Notes under the pieces: model-generated | Seen by the model: the letters and a program-made list of their open reading frames with translations, nothing else | Database searches by the model: none | What the model was told of the DNA's origin: nothing | Shown here: piece by piece, positions 48,487 to 56,381 of the stretch | Layout of the letters: the number at the start of each line of letters is the position of its first letter | Numbering within the stretch: the first letter of the stretch is position 1 | Program-made: the position numbers and the translations under genes | NCBI RefSeq assembly: GCF_900105595.1 | Contig: NZ_LT629784.1 | Location: 3,286,001-3,350,000 of the forward strand | Direction of reading: 5' to 3' | Source of the DNA: Stappia sp. ES.058 | GTDB lineage: Bacteria > Pseudomonadota > Alphaproteobacteria > Rhizobiales > Stappiaceae | Length of the DNA stretch: 64,000 bases

Positions 48487-49050
48487 ATGAAAATCAACGG
48501 CAATGAAATCAAACCCGGCAATGTGCTTCAGCATCAGGACACGCTCTGGGCCGTCGTCAAGACGGACCATGTAAAGCCAGGCAAGGGCGGCGCCTTCGCC
48601 CAGGTGGAGATGAAGAACCTCATCGACGGCCGCAAGCTGAACGAGCGCTTCCGCTCCGCCGACAAGGTCGAGCGCGTCCGCCTCGAGCAGCGCGATTTTC
48701 AGTACCTGTACCCGCAGGACGACATGCTGGTGTTCATGAACACCGAGACCTACGAGCAGATCGAGCTGCAGGCTGATTTCGTCGGCGAACGTGCGGCCTT
48801 CCTGCAGGACGGCATGATGGTGACCCTCGAAATGCACGAGGAACGCCCGATCGGCATCACGCTGCCGCAGTATGTGACGCTGGAAATCACCGAGGCCGAC
48901 GCGGTCGTCAAGGGCCAGACGCAATCGTCCTCCTACAAGCCGGCCATGCTGGAAAACGGCGTGCGCGTGATGGTGCCGCCGTTCATCACCGCCGGCGAGC
49001 GCATCATCGTCGACACCGAACTGGTGGAATACGTCAAACGCGCCGACTGA
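48487..49050 (+). CDS. efp: Translation elongation factor P
   Basis: EF-P relieves ribosome stalling at consecutive prolines. The 187-residue protein starts at the ATG at 48487 ([20 protein letters not shown]) and has the loop [10 protein letters not shown], in which K33 is the residue modified by beta-lysylation in species with EpmA/EpmB; those genes are not in the window. The OB domains II and III end with [22 protein letters not shown]. The Pro-rich TolA and the 16-kb membrane protein are plausible clients. Confidence 0.97.
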   Translation: MKINGNEIKPGNVLQHQDTLWAVVKTDHVKPGKGGAFAQVEMKNLIDGRKLNERFRSADKVERVRLEQRDFQYLYPQDDMLVFMNTETYEQIELQADFVGERAAFLQDGMMVTLEMHEERPIGITLPQYVTLEITEADAVVKGQTQSSSYKPAMLENGVRVMVPPFITAGERIIVDTELVEYVKRAD

Positions 49051-49169
49051 TCGACCCGCCAGCGCATCGACTGCCGGCGACGGAGACAATCCATCGTCCG
49101 CCGGCGGTCCCCAAGTGAACCCACGTTTCCGGGCCCGGTCTCGCCGCCCGCACGTCTTCAGGAACCGCG

Positions 49170-49964
49170 ATGTCCCGCTCAGCCATTCTCAATGTCATGG
49201 TCCAGGCCGCAATCAAGGCCGGGCGGAGTCTCGCCCGCGATTTCGGCGAGGTGGAAAACCTGCAGGTCTCGCGAAAGGGTCCGAGCGACTTCGTTTCCGC
49301 CGCAGACCTGAACGCCGAGAAGATCGTGCGCGCCGAGCTGCAGAAGGCCCGCCCCGACTACGGCTTCCTGATGGAAGAGGCGGGCACCATTCCCGGTGAC
49401 GACCCCCAGCATCGCTGGATCGTCGATCCCCTCGACGGCACCACGAACTTTTTGCACGGCATTCCGATCTTCAATGTCTCCATCGCGCTCGAGCGCGACG
49501 GCGTAATCGTCGCTGGCGTGATCTACAACCCGGCAATGGATGAACTCTACACCGCCGAGCGGGGTCGCGGTGCCTTCATGAACGATCGTCGTCTCCGGGT
49601 TGCCGCGCGCAAGGCGCTGCCCGACTGCGTGATCGCGACGGGCATTCCTTTCCTGGGCGTTGGCGACCACGCCCGCTCGCTCAAGGAAATCCGCCAGGTG
49701 ATGGGCGAAGTTGCCGGTCTGCGCCGCTGCGGCGCAGCCGCCCTCGATCTCGCCTGGACGGCCGCGGGACGTTTCGACGGCTTTTGGGAACACGGTCTTT
49801 CTCCGTGGGACATGGCAGCCGGTCTCTTGATGGTGCGCGAGGCCGGCGGGTTCGTCACGGACATCAAGGGCGGTGAAAAGATGTTCGAGACCCGGTCGAT
49901 CGTTGCGGGGAATGAGGCCGTTCAGGGCCAGTTGCGAAAGCTTCTGGCGAACGCAGACGACTGA
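49170..49964 (+). CDS. suhB: Inositol monophosphatase family protein SuhB
   Basis: The enzyme dephosphorylates inositol monophosphates; in E. coli SuhB also acts in ribosomal RNA transcription antitermination. The 264-residue protein has both metal motifs: the first in the DPLDGTTNFLHG region, and the second in SPWDMAAGLLMVREAGGFVTD. ADLNAEKIVRAEL and FLMEEAG match the upstream metal ligand Glu. It lies 119 bases after efp. The conserved RNA element named after suhB in alphaproteobacteria is not recognisable in this upstream gap. Confidence 0.94.
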   Translation: MSRSAILNVMVQAAIKAGRSLARDFGEVENLQVSRKGPSDFVSAADLNAEKIVRAELQKARPDYGFLMEEAGTIPGDDPQHRWIVDPLDGTTNFLHGIPIFNVSIALERDGVIVAGVIYNPAMDELYTAERGRGAFMNDRRLRVAARKALPDCVIATGIPFLGVGDHARSLKEIRQVMGEVAGLRRCGAAALDLAWTAAGRFDGFWEHGLSPWDMAAGLLMVREAGGFVTDIKGGEKMFETRSIVAGNEAVQGQLRKLLANADD

Positions 49965-50055
49965 GCCGACACGCCCGCACGAATTACGGCTTTTCACACA
50001 AGGGACAATCGCGCTATCAAGGGCGCGTCTCGAACAGGGGAGTCGACAAGCCATC

Positions 50056-51057
50056 ATGGCGCGCGCCTATGATCCGTACAGCCTGTCCAGTCCCTGGGTC
50101 TATCTGATCCGGATGATGATTTTCCTGGCGGTGGTGGCGTTTCTCGCCCTCATCCTCTATCGCCAGATCGCGACCGCTTTCATGAGCAATCCAGGCCTCA
50201 ACGGCCTGATCCTCGCCACGGGGCTGATCGGTATTCTGCTTGCGATCCGTCAGGTCATCCGCCTGATGCCGGAGGTCAACTGGGTCAACGGGTTCCGCCT
50301 CGGCGATCCGGGCATCGAGGTTCGGCGCCCGCCCGTCCTGCTGGCGCCGATGGCGACGCTTCTGGGCAATCGCGCGGGCGAGACGATGCTCTCGCCGGCC
50401 ACAACCCGCTCGATCCTCGATTCCATCGGCATGCGCCTCGACGAAGCCCGCGAGATGGCGCGCTACCTCACCGGTCTGCTCGTCTTCCTCGGCCTGCTCG
50501 GGACCTTCTGGGGCCTGTTGCAGACGGTCGGCTCCGTCAATGTCACGATCCAGAGCCTGGACGTCGGCTCGGGCGACGCCAATGTGATCTTCGAGGATCT
50601 CAAGGCGGGTCTTGAAGCCCCGCTCTCGGGCATGGGCACCGCGTTTTCCTCATCGCTTTTCGGTCTCACGGGTTCGCTCGTGCTCGGCTTCCTCGACCTT
50701 CAGGCAGGCCAGGCGCAAAACCGTTTCTACAACGAGCTTGAGGACTGGCTGTCCACGCAGACTGACATCGAACCGGAAGACGGCGCAGGTGGCGGATCGG
50801 GAATGGCCGAATTGCGCTTCGCCATCGACAATCTGCGCAAGGCGGTGGCCGACGGCAGCGGCGGCGCGGGCCGCAATGCTGCTGTTGCGATGGCCAATCT
50901 GGCCGAAGGCATTCAAGGGCTGGTGCAGCACGTGCGCAACGAACAGCAGATGATGCGCGAATGGGCGGACGACCAGTCCGTCCAGCAAAAGCGGATCGAG
51001 GAGTTGCTGAAGTCGATGTCCCGCGCCTTCGAGCGCATCAAGGACGACAAGAGTTGA
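50056..51057 (+). CDS. MotA/TolQ/ExbB-like proton-channel protein with C-terminal helical tail
   Basis: The 333-residue inner-membrane protein has hydrophobic segments at about 14-35 (WVYLIRMMIFLAVVAFLALI), 47-70, 134-157 (LTGLLVFLGLLGTFWGLLQT) and 194-218 (GMGTAFSSSLFGLTGSLVLG). The last two match the channel helices of the MotA/TolQ/ExbB family. A cytoplasmic tail (about 235-333) is helical and ends in a coiled coil (NEQQMMREWADDQSVQQKRI). The next gene, 25 bases downstream, encodes an OmpA/MotB-like partner with the channel aspartate, so together they look like a peptidoglycan-anchored proton-driven unit distinct from the TolQR and flagellar stators. The function is unknown. Confidence 0.82.
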   Translation: MARAYDPYSLSSPWVYLIRMMIFLAVVAFLALILYRQIATAFMSNPGLNGLILATGLIGILLAIRQVIRLMPEVNWVNGFRLGDPGIEVRRPPVLLAPMATLLGNRAGETMLSPATTRSILDSIGMRLDEAREMARYLTGLLVFLGLLGTFWGLLQTVGSVNVTIQSLDVGSGDANVIFEDLKAGLEAPLSGMGTAFSSSLFGLTGSLVLGFLDLQAGQAQNRFYNELEDWLSTQTDIEPEDGAGGGSGMAELRFAIDNLRKAVADGSGGAGRNAAVAMANLAEGIQGLVQHVRNEQQMMREWADDQSVQQKRIEELLKSMSRAFERIKDDKS

Positions 51058-51082
51058 GCGGACCGGAAAGGACGGGCTGATC

Positions 51083-52114
51083 ATGGCCGGCTCACGGCTC
51101 AGACGGCGCGATGCGCGCACCGACTATTGGCCGGGCTTCGTCGACGCCATGGCGTCGCTCCTGCTGGTGATCATCTTCCTGCTGTCGATTTTCGTGCTTG
51201 CCCAGTTCTTTCTGGGCCAGCAGCTCTCCGGGCGCGACACGGTGCTGAACCGCCTCAATGCACAGATCAGCGAGTTGACGGAGCTGCTTGCGCTGGAACG
51301 GGCGAGCGGGCGCGACCTGGAAGATACGATCGCCTCCCTCACCGCCAATCTCAACGATGCACAATCCGAGCGCGACAGGCTGGCCGGCCTGCTTGACGCG
51401 TCCGCCAACCAGGCCGATCAGGCCGGAGGGGCCGTTGCGACGCTGGAGACCGCGCTCGACGCGGAAAAGCGGCTGTCCCAGCGCGCGCTGTCCCAGGTCG
51501 AACTGCTCAACAAGCAGATCTCCGCCCTGCGCCGGCAGATCGGCGCGCTGGAAGCCGCACTGGAAGCCTCGGAAAGCCGCGACCGGGAGAGCCAGACCAA
51601 GATCGCCGATCTCGGCCGCAGGCTGAATGTGGCGCTGGCCCAGCGCGTACAGGAATTGTCGCGCTACCGCTCCGATTTCTTTGGCCGGCTCCGCGAGATC
51701 CTGTCGCAACGCTCCGATATCCGCGTCGTCGGCGACCGTTTTGTCTTCCAGTCCGAGGTCCTGTTTTCCTCTGGTGAGGACACGATCAACCCGGCGGGCG
51801 AGGCCGAGCTCAAGAAACTCGCCGACGCGGTCCAGGAGCTTGCCGTCCAGATCCCCGACGAGATAAACTGGGTGCTGCGTGTCGACGGCCATACCGATGC
51901 CCGTCCGCTGTCGGGCACGGGGCGCTTCCGCAACAACTGGGAGCTGTCGGCGGCACGCGCCATTTCCGTCGTGCGCTACCTGATCAACCAGGGCGTCGAC
52001 CCGGAACGCCTGGTCGCCGCAGGCTTCGGAGAGTTCCAACCTCTCGAGGACGGCGACGACCCCGAAGCGCTGGCCCGCAACCGCCGCATCGAACTGAAAC
52101 TCACCGAGCGCTGA
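51083..52114 (+). CDS. MotB/OmpA-like peptidoglycan-binding partner
   Basis: The 343-residue protein has one membrane helix at about 20-46, preceded by DYWPGFVDAMASLLLVIIFL. D21 sits at the mouth of the helix, as the proton-carrying Asp does in MotB. A long periplasmic coiled coil follows (about 50-185; LNAQISELTELLALERASGR, LNKQISALRRQIGALEAALE), then an OmpA-like domain (about 200-343) with RVDGHTDARPLSG, NWELSAARAISVVRYLI and RNRRIELKLTER. The coiled coil is longer than in MotB, suggesting that the anchor domain is held far from the membrane. It is paired with the gene directly upstream. Confidence 0.85.
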   Translation: MAGSRLRRRDARTDYWPGFVDAMASLLLVIIFLLSIFVLAQFFLGQQLSGRDTVLNRLNAQISELTELLALERASGRDLEDTIASLTANLNDAQSERDRLAGLLDASANQADQAGGAVATLETALDAEKRLSQRALSQVELLNKQISALRRQIGALEAALEASESRDRESQTKIADLGRRLNVALAQRVQELSRYRSDFFGRLREILSQRSDIRVVGDRFVFQSEVLFSSGEDTINPAGEAELKKLADAVQELAVQIPDEINWVLRVDGHTDARPLSGTGRFRNNWELSAARAISVVRYLINQGVDPERLVAAGFGEFQPLEDGDDPEALARNRRIELKLTER

Positions 52115-52135
52115 GCCCCCGCGCCGGCGCGAAAA

Positions 52136-52163
52136 AAGCCGCCCCGGAGATCCGGCGCGGCTT
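52136..52163. terminator. Hairpin between the MotB-like gene and trcR
   Basis: AAGCCGC and GCGGCTT pair around an inner CCGG/CCGG stem; an A-run precedes it and TTGTCT follows. It lies between convergent genes and could end both transcripts. Confidence 0.6.
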
Positions 52164-52205
52164 GTCTCAGACTGTGCCACCAAAGGCGTGAAGAGCCGCG
52201 GCTCC

Positions 52206-53135
52206 TCAGCTCTTGTCGGTGGGTTCTTCGTCCTTGGCCGCTTTGTCAGCGTCCTTTTCGACGGCATCGGGTACCTTGGCGATATCGCCGTCATCGTCCG
52301 TTTCGGACGTGCTTTCCTCGCCTGCGTCGGCAACGGGTTCGGCATCGCTCTCGGCGTCCGCTTCCACGTCACTCTCCGACGCATCCGCATCTCCGGCGAA
52401 GGGATCGGCAGGCACCTCTGCATCGTCCGCGGGAGCCGCGCCGCCGTCCTTGAGCGAATTCAGCCTTGCGAAAACGGCATCCGCGTCGATTTCCTCTTCC
52501 TTCGGCTGCGTCGGCGCCGGACGGGCAAAGGCGGCTGCCATCGCATCTTCCGACGTCGTCTCGTCGACCGGCAGAAGAGTGGACTCGACCTCGGCTTCCG
52601 GCTTCGGCGGCAGGTTCTTCGAGGCTTTCTCGACTTCCATGTCGAGCTCGATCTGGCTGCTCAGGCCAAGCGTGACCGGGTCCATCGGCGTCAGTTGCGC
52701 CGAGTTCCAGTGCGTGCGCTCACGGATCGCCAGGATCGTCGGCTTGGTGGTGCCGACCAGACGCATGATCTGGGCATCTTTCAGTTCGGGATGATTGCGC
52801 ACCAGCCACAGGATCGCATTGGGTCGATCCTGACGACGCGACACCGGCGTATAGCGCGGACCCTTGCGCTTGGTTTCCGGCACGCGGGTCTTGGCTTCCT
52901 GCAGCTTCAACCGGTAGCCGGTGTTGGCTTGCGCCTTGTCGATTTCCTCACGGCTGAGCTGGCCGGTCATGACCGGGTCGAGCCCCTTGATCCCCTGTGC
53001 GGCCTCGCCGTCCGCGATGGCCTTGACCTCAAGAGGGTGCAAGTTGCAGAAGTCTGCAATCTGATCGAAGCTCAGGGACGTGTTGTCCACCAGCCACACG
53101 GCCGTTGCCTTGGGCATCAAGGGAGGCGTTGCCAT
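52206..53135 (-). CDS. trcR: Cell-cycle transcriptional regulator TrcR (DUF1013) with acidic tail
   Basis: TrcR is an alphaproteobacterial regulator associated with RNA polymerase and cell-cycle genes. The start at 53135 has a perfect AGGAGG. The conserved N-terminal part (about 1-180) reads MATPPLMPKATAVWLVDNTS, FDQIADFCNLHPLEVKAIAD, GPRYTPVSRRQDRPNAILWL and IMRLVGTTKPTILAIRERTH, with a helix-turn-helix-like centre. Residues about 190-309 form a low-complexity tail very rich in Asp, Glu, Ala and Ser, longer than the roughly 230-residue forms I recall from relatives. No enzymatic motif is present. It is convergent with the stator-like pair. Confidence 0.85.
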   Translation of the reverse strand: MATPPLMPKATAVWLVDNTSLSFDQIADFCNLHPLEVKAIADGEAAQGIKGLDPVMTGQLSREEIDKAQANTGYRLKLQEAKTRVPETKRKGPRYTPVSRRQDRPNAILWLVRNHPELKDAQIMRLVGTTKPTILAIRERTHWNSAQLTPMDPVTLGLSSQIELDMEVEKASKNLPPKPEAEVESTLLPVDETTSEDAMAAAFARPAPTQPKEEEIDADAVFARLNSLKDGGAAPADDAEVPADPFAGDADASESDVEADAESDAEPVADAGEESTSETDDDGDIAKVPDAVEKDADKAAKDEEPTDKS

Positions 53136-53266
53136 GGGTAAAATCCTCCTGTGCGCTTCGCCAGGTCCCAAGCTTTCGCAAGGCGGCTGGCAAAGCCGAA
53201 ATCATGTCACTTTGACGGGGAACTTGCAGGCTTATACGCGCTTCGTGCCCCGAAATCAAACACGGA

Positions 53267-54277
53267 TCAGGGCGCGGCGCCGGTCAAAAGCACGATTTTT
53301 CCGATGTGACCGGAGCTCTCCATGCGCGCATGTGCCTTCGCGGCATCCTTTAGCGCAAACGTCGAATCCATCACCGGTTGGATCTCGCCCCTCTCGATCA
53401 GCGGCCAGACGTTCTTTGCCAGTTTTTGCGCGATCGCAGCCTTGAAGGCGGGGTCACGCGGACGCAGGGTCGAACCGGTGTGCGTCAGACGCTTCACCAT
53501 CAGGCGCGCGAAATTCACCTGCTCGCTCACCCCGTTCAGCGTGGCGATCTGGCAGATGCGCCCCTCGACCGCCGCCACCTTCCAGTTGCGCTCAACATAA
53601 TCGCCGCCGACCATGTCCAGGATCACATCGACCCCGCGCTTTTCAGTGATCTCGAGGATCTCCGACACGAAGTTCTGGCGGTTGTAGTCGATCACGTGAT
53701 CGGCTCCGAGCGCGCGCGCCGCCTCAGCCTTTTCCTCCGAGCCGACCGTGGTGAACACCCTTGCCCCGAAGGCCTTTGCAAGCTGGATCGCGGTCGTCCC
53801 GATCCCCGACGTGCCGCCATGCACCAGAAAGCTCTCACCCGCCGTCAGGCCGACCCGGTCGAAGACATTGCTCCAGACCGTGAAGAATGTTTCGGGAAGC
53901 GCAGCGGCCTGCGTCAGCGTAAGGCCCTGGGGCACGGGCAACACACACCCGGCATCGGCGACCACATATTGCGAATAGCCGCCGCCGGACACCAGCGCGC
54001 AGACGGCATCGCCTTCCGCAAGACCCTCGACGTGCGGCCCGAGGCCGACAATCGTTCCGGCAACCTCCAGGCCGGGGATGTCTGTCACGCCGGGAGGCGG
54101 CGGATAGGCGCCCTTGCGCTGCATCACATCCGGCCGGTTCACCCCGGCGGCGGCCACCGCAATCAGAACCTGCCCCTCGCCCGGAGAAGGCACCGGACGG
54201 TTTTCCGCGGCAAGCACGTCGGGTCCTCCCGGGCTCTTGAAGCCGATTGCCGTCATCATGCGCTCGGTGGTGCTCAT
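53267..54277 (-). CDS. NAD(P)H-quinone oxidoreductase, zinc-independent MDR family
   Basis: The 336-residue protein belongs to the quinone oxidoreductase (QOR/PIG3-like) branch of medium-chain dehydrogenases. It has the N-terminal GroES-like domain (AAAGVNRPDVMQRKGAYPPP, IPGLEVAGTIVGLG) and the Rossmann domain (SFLVHGGTSGIGTTAIQLAK, VFTTVGSEEKAEAARALGAD). Zinc ligands are absent, as expected. The RPDVMQRKG-YPPP-PG pattern is typical of PIG3-type quinone reductases. The natural substrate is unknown. It is monocistronic and divergent from a DUF1192 gene. Confidence 0.88.
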   Translation of the reverse strand: MSTTERMMTAIGFKSPGGPDVLAAENRPVPSPGEGQVLIAVAAAGVNRPDVMQRKGAYPPPPGVTDIPGLEVAGTIVGLGPHVEGLAEGDAVCALVSGGGYSQYVVADAGCVLPVPQGLTLTQAAALPETFFTVWSNVFDRVGLTAGESFLVHGGTSGIGTTAIQLAKAFGARVFTTVGSEEKAEAARALGADHVIDYNRQNFVSEILEITEKRGVDVILDMVGGDYVERNWKVAAVEGRICQIATLNGVSEQVNFARLMVKRLTHTGSTLRPRDPAFKAAIAQKLAKNVWPLIERGEIQPVMDSTFALKDAAKAHARMESSGHIGKIVLLTGAAP

Positions 54278-54408
54278 CGCTGCCTCCAGGGTCTGAAAAA
54301 TCGCGTACCGACCGGTTTACGCATTCCCGCCATCCCTGACAATTGACGCAGGACCGGAAAGCCGGAACAATTGATCTCTGACTGGGCAAGCTGACGGGAG
54401 ATCGCAAG

Positions 54409-54600
54409 ATGGCGGCCAATGAGGAAAGCGCACGTCCGCTCACGGCGCCGGTCGTGCTCGGCGAAGACCTGTCCCGGCTGTCCGAACAGGAGTTGGCGGA
54501 GCGGATCGCCCTGCTCCAGGCGGAGGTCCTGCGGGTGACCGCGGAGCGCGATGCCCGCGGTGGCGTTCGTGCGGCAGCGGATGCCGTATTCCGCAAATAG
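54409..54600 (+). CDS. DUF1192 small protein
   Basis: The 63-residue protein begins at the ATG at 54409 with GGGAG upstream. It matches the DUF1192 family by GEDLSRLSEQELAERIALLQAEVLRVTAERD, which is one amphipathic helix (quoted in two parts: EDLSRLSEQELAERIALL and QAEVLRVTAE). The family is common in Hyphomicrobiales and its role is unknown. It lies upstream of the sRNA locus and rcdA. Confidence 0.8.
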   Translation: MAANEESARPLTAPVVLGEDLSRLSEQELAERIALLQAEVLRVTAERDARGGVRAAADAVFRK

Positions 54601-54686
54601 AGACATCAATAAACGCTGACGAACTCAATGCGCTTGTCTCACGGCGACGCAAGGTGACCCATTTCAGGTCATTAAAATTTTACTCA

Positions 54687-54701
54687 TTTACCGTTTATTA
54701 A
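54687..54701. promoter_or_regulatory. One-mismatch CtrA-type box over the -35 region of the sRNA gene
   Basis: TTTA-CCGTTTA-TTAA differs from the CtrA consensus at one base. The centre lies about 30 bases before the proposed RNA start at about 54725, overlapping the place of a -35 box, with TATAAC at 54713 as a -10. This is the geometry known for CtrA-activated promoters. Confidence 0.4.
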
Positions 54702-54723
54702 GCTTTCCAAATTATAACTTTGT

Positions 54724-54819
54724 ATATCCAGTCATCTGGATTTCGAGTGGCTCCTGTCCACTCTGTTTGACGCCTCCCTGTTAATGACTTCGAGCCGCGT
54801 TCGTCGCGGCTCTTTTTTT
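54724..54819 (+). ncRNA. Candidate small regulatory RNA between DUF1192 and rcdA
   Basis: A self-contained transcript unit is visible: an AT-rich promoter region with TATAAC, a hairpin ATCCAG/CTGGAT with a TCAT loop (54726-54741), a second hairpin GAGTGG/CCACTC with loop CTCCTGT (54745-54763), an unpaired stretch with GCCTCCCTG, which is complementary to Shine-Dalgarno sequences, and a strong terminator GAGCCGCG/CGCGGCTC plus seven T (54792-54819). The anti-Shine-Dalgarno CCUCC motif near a terminator resembles the suhB/MmgR-type sRNA family of rhizobia, but I cannot confirm membership. There is no open frame here. Confidence 0.65.
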
Positions 54820-55019
54820 GTGCCGCGCTTCGGTGTATCCCGGGGACGGACACAGGAGGATCGTGGCCTCCTCCCCTTGGCACACCGTTTGCGAAGTGAC
54901 CTTAGACGTCACAGCACACGGCCCATTTCGGGACAGCATGCACCGGACTGAAACCGGGCATCGCCCAATCCGGGCCGCCAATGCGACAAGACCCACGAGT
55001 TTACAGGAGGCACAGGCGC

Positions 55020-55562
55020 ATGACGGACCGGAACACTCGGACCTTCCAGGGCGGCCCCATCGATTTCGTCGACAGGCTTGCCAATTCGGAGATGTTTTCT
55101 GCGCTGTTCAGCGACGGCATGGCGCTGGTGGAAGAGACAGCCGCCTATCTGGATGGCGACGGTCGGGTGGAATCGAAATCGCTGCCGCGCGCGGCATCGC
55201 TCGCCTATGCGACCGAATCGATGCGCCTGACCACCCGGCTGATGCAGATGGCCTCATGGCTATTGCTGCAGCGCGCCGTGAACGAGGGCGAGATGTCTTT
55301 CGAACAGGCGGGCAACGAAAAGAACAAGGTTCGCCTCAACACATTGGCCTCCAGCCAGGGCGGACCCGGCTGGGACGAGCTTCCCGCACAGCTTCGCGAC
55401 CTGATCGACCGCTCCGTGCGCCTTCAGGAGCGCATCCTGCACCTCGACCGGATGATCTATGAGGCCAAGGACCGGGCGCCGACGCCGGTGCCGGGCGAAA
55501 ACCCCGTCGCCGCGCAGCTCAATGTGCTGACCGCCGCCTTCGGCCAGAACCGCCCGTCATGA
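55020..55562 (+). CDS. rcdA: CtrA-degradation regulator RcdA (DUF1465)
   Basis: RcdA is an adaptor that helps ClpXP degrade CtrA and other substrates together with CpdR and PopA in Caulobacter. The 180-residue protein starts at the ATG at 55020 with AGGAGG. It is helical, with the DUF1465 signature FVDRLANSEMFSALFSDGMA, LVEETAAYLDGDGR, LAYATESMRLTTRLMQMASW and LIDRSVRLQERILHLDRMIY. The C-terminal tail is disordered. Along with ChpT and TrcR it marks this window as holding several CtrA-network genes. Confidence 0.88.
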   Translation: MTDRNTRTFQGGPIDFVDRLANSEMFSALFSDGMALVEETAAYLDGDGRVESKSLPRAASLAYATESMRLTTRLMQMASWLLLQRAVNEGEMSFEQAGNEKNKVRLNTLASSQGGPGWDELPAQLRDLIDRSVRLQERILHLDRMIYEAKDRAPTPVPGENPVAAQLNVLTAAFGQNRPS

Positions 55563-55663
55563 ACCGAGTGTCCTGAACCGACGCCGTCACACACCCGCCC
55601 GTCGATGCGCCGGCGGGTGGCGGTTTCTGGCGAACATTCGTTCTTCGTGCCACGGCAGACATG

Positions 55664-55694
55664 AAAAAACCCCGGCTTCTGGCCGGGGTTTTTC
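55664..55694. terminator. Bidirectional terminator between rcdA and rpmE
   Basis: AAAAACCCCGGC and GCCGGGGTTTTT form a stem with a small loop and have T-runs on both strands. It lies between convergent rcdA and rpmE. Confidence 0.9.
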
Positions 55695-55731
55695 GTTTTC
55701 GCACAAGCGCCGCAGAAGCGGCCATTTCGGC

Positions 55732-55956
55732 TCAGTTGCCGAGGAAGCCCGCGTATTTGTTCTTGAAGCGCGACACGCGGCCGCCACGGTCCATCAACTG
55801 ACGGTCGCCGCCGGTCCAGGCCGGATGCGTGCGCGGATCGATATCCAGCTGGAGCGTATCGCCCTCTGCGCCATAGGTGGAGCGCGTGTGAAACTCGCTG
55901 CCATCCGTCATCACCACCTTGATCGAATGGTATGCGGGATGAATGTCTTTTTTCAT
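55732..55956 (-). CDS. rpmE: Ribosomal protein L31 (zinc-free form)
   Basis: L31 bridges the ribosomal subunits. The 74-residue protein matches the family: [20 protein letters not shown], then [12 protein letters not shown] and [14 protein letters not shown]. It has no cysteines, so it is the C-minus form that does not need zinc. The ABC exporter gene is divergent from it, a frequent alphaproteobacterial neighbour. Confidence 0.95.
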   Translation of the reverse strand: MKKDIHPAYHSIKVVMTDGSEFHTRSTYGAEGDTLQLDIDPRTHPAWTGGDRQLMDRGGRVSRFKNKYAGFLGN

Positions 55957-56381
55957 CGTTAGTCCCCGTGCCTGCGGCTGACACCGGCCCTGGGGAGGCT
56001 CGGCGCGTCTGGTTGATCTCTGCTATACCGCGACAATCCGAAGAAACACGCGCCGCGCCCGGCGATGCCGACCTCTACCGTGTTTCGAGTGGATGTGCGG
56101 TTCTCATGGGCTGAGCCGACGACCGGCCCAGGACCCGAAACCCTGATCGCGTGCCTATACCCGATACGCACGGCGAAAACAAGGGCGGGGTTGCCGCTCC
56201 CGGGCTCGAAGCCCGCGGGCCGATCGTGCCAGCCATTCGCGGACGCGAAAACGCCGGTGCGGCCAAACGCCGGCATAGAGGCGCTTGGCCTTGGCATACC
56301 GATCCGGTTATGGTCCGCTCAAGATCCGGCGCGGACGACGCCGCAAGACCGAAAAGACGTTTCACGGAGAAGAGAGACAGC
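55957..56381. other. 425-base divergent region between rpmE and the ABC exporter
   Basis: Besides the expected promoters of both genes I see no RNA gene, terminator or strong repeat. Short open frames here are shadows without ribosome-binding sites. If the exporter starts at the ATG at 56310, the gap shrinks to 353 bases. Confidence 0.5.

Noticed and set aside
49051..49169. suhB RNA element upstream of suhB
   Set aside because: The gap is GC-rich with only a GCCGGCG/CGCCGGC inverted repeat. No CCUCCCU motif or terminator is seen.
50056..52114. Zorya-type anti-phage system
   Set aside because: The ZorA/ZorB-like architecture is present, but no ZorC, ZorD or ZorE-like gene is adjacent and the neighbours are housekeeping genes.
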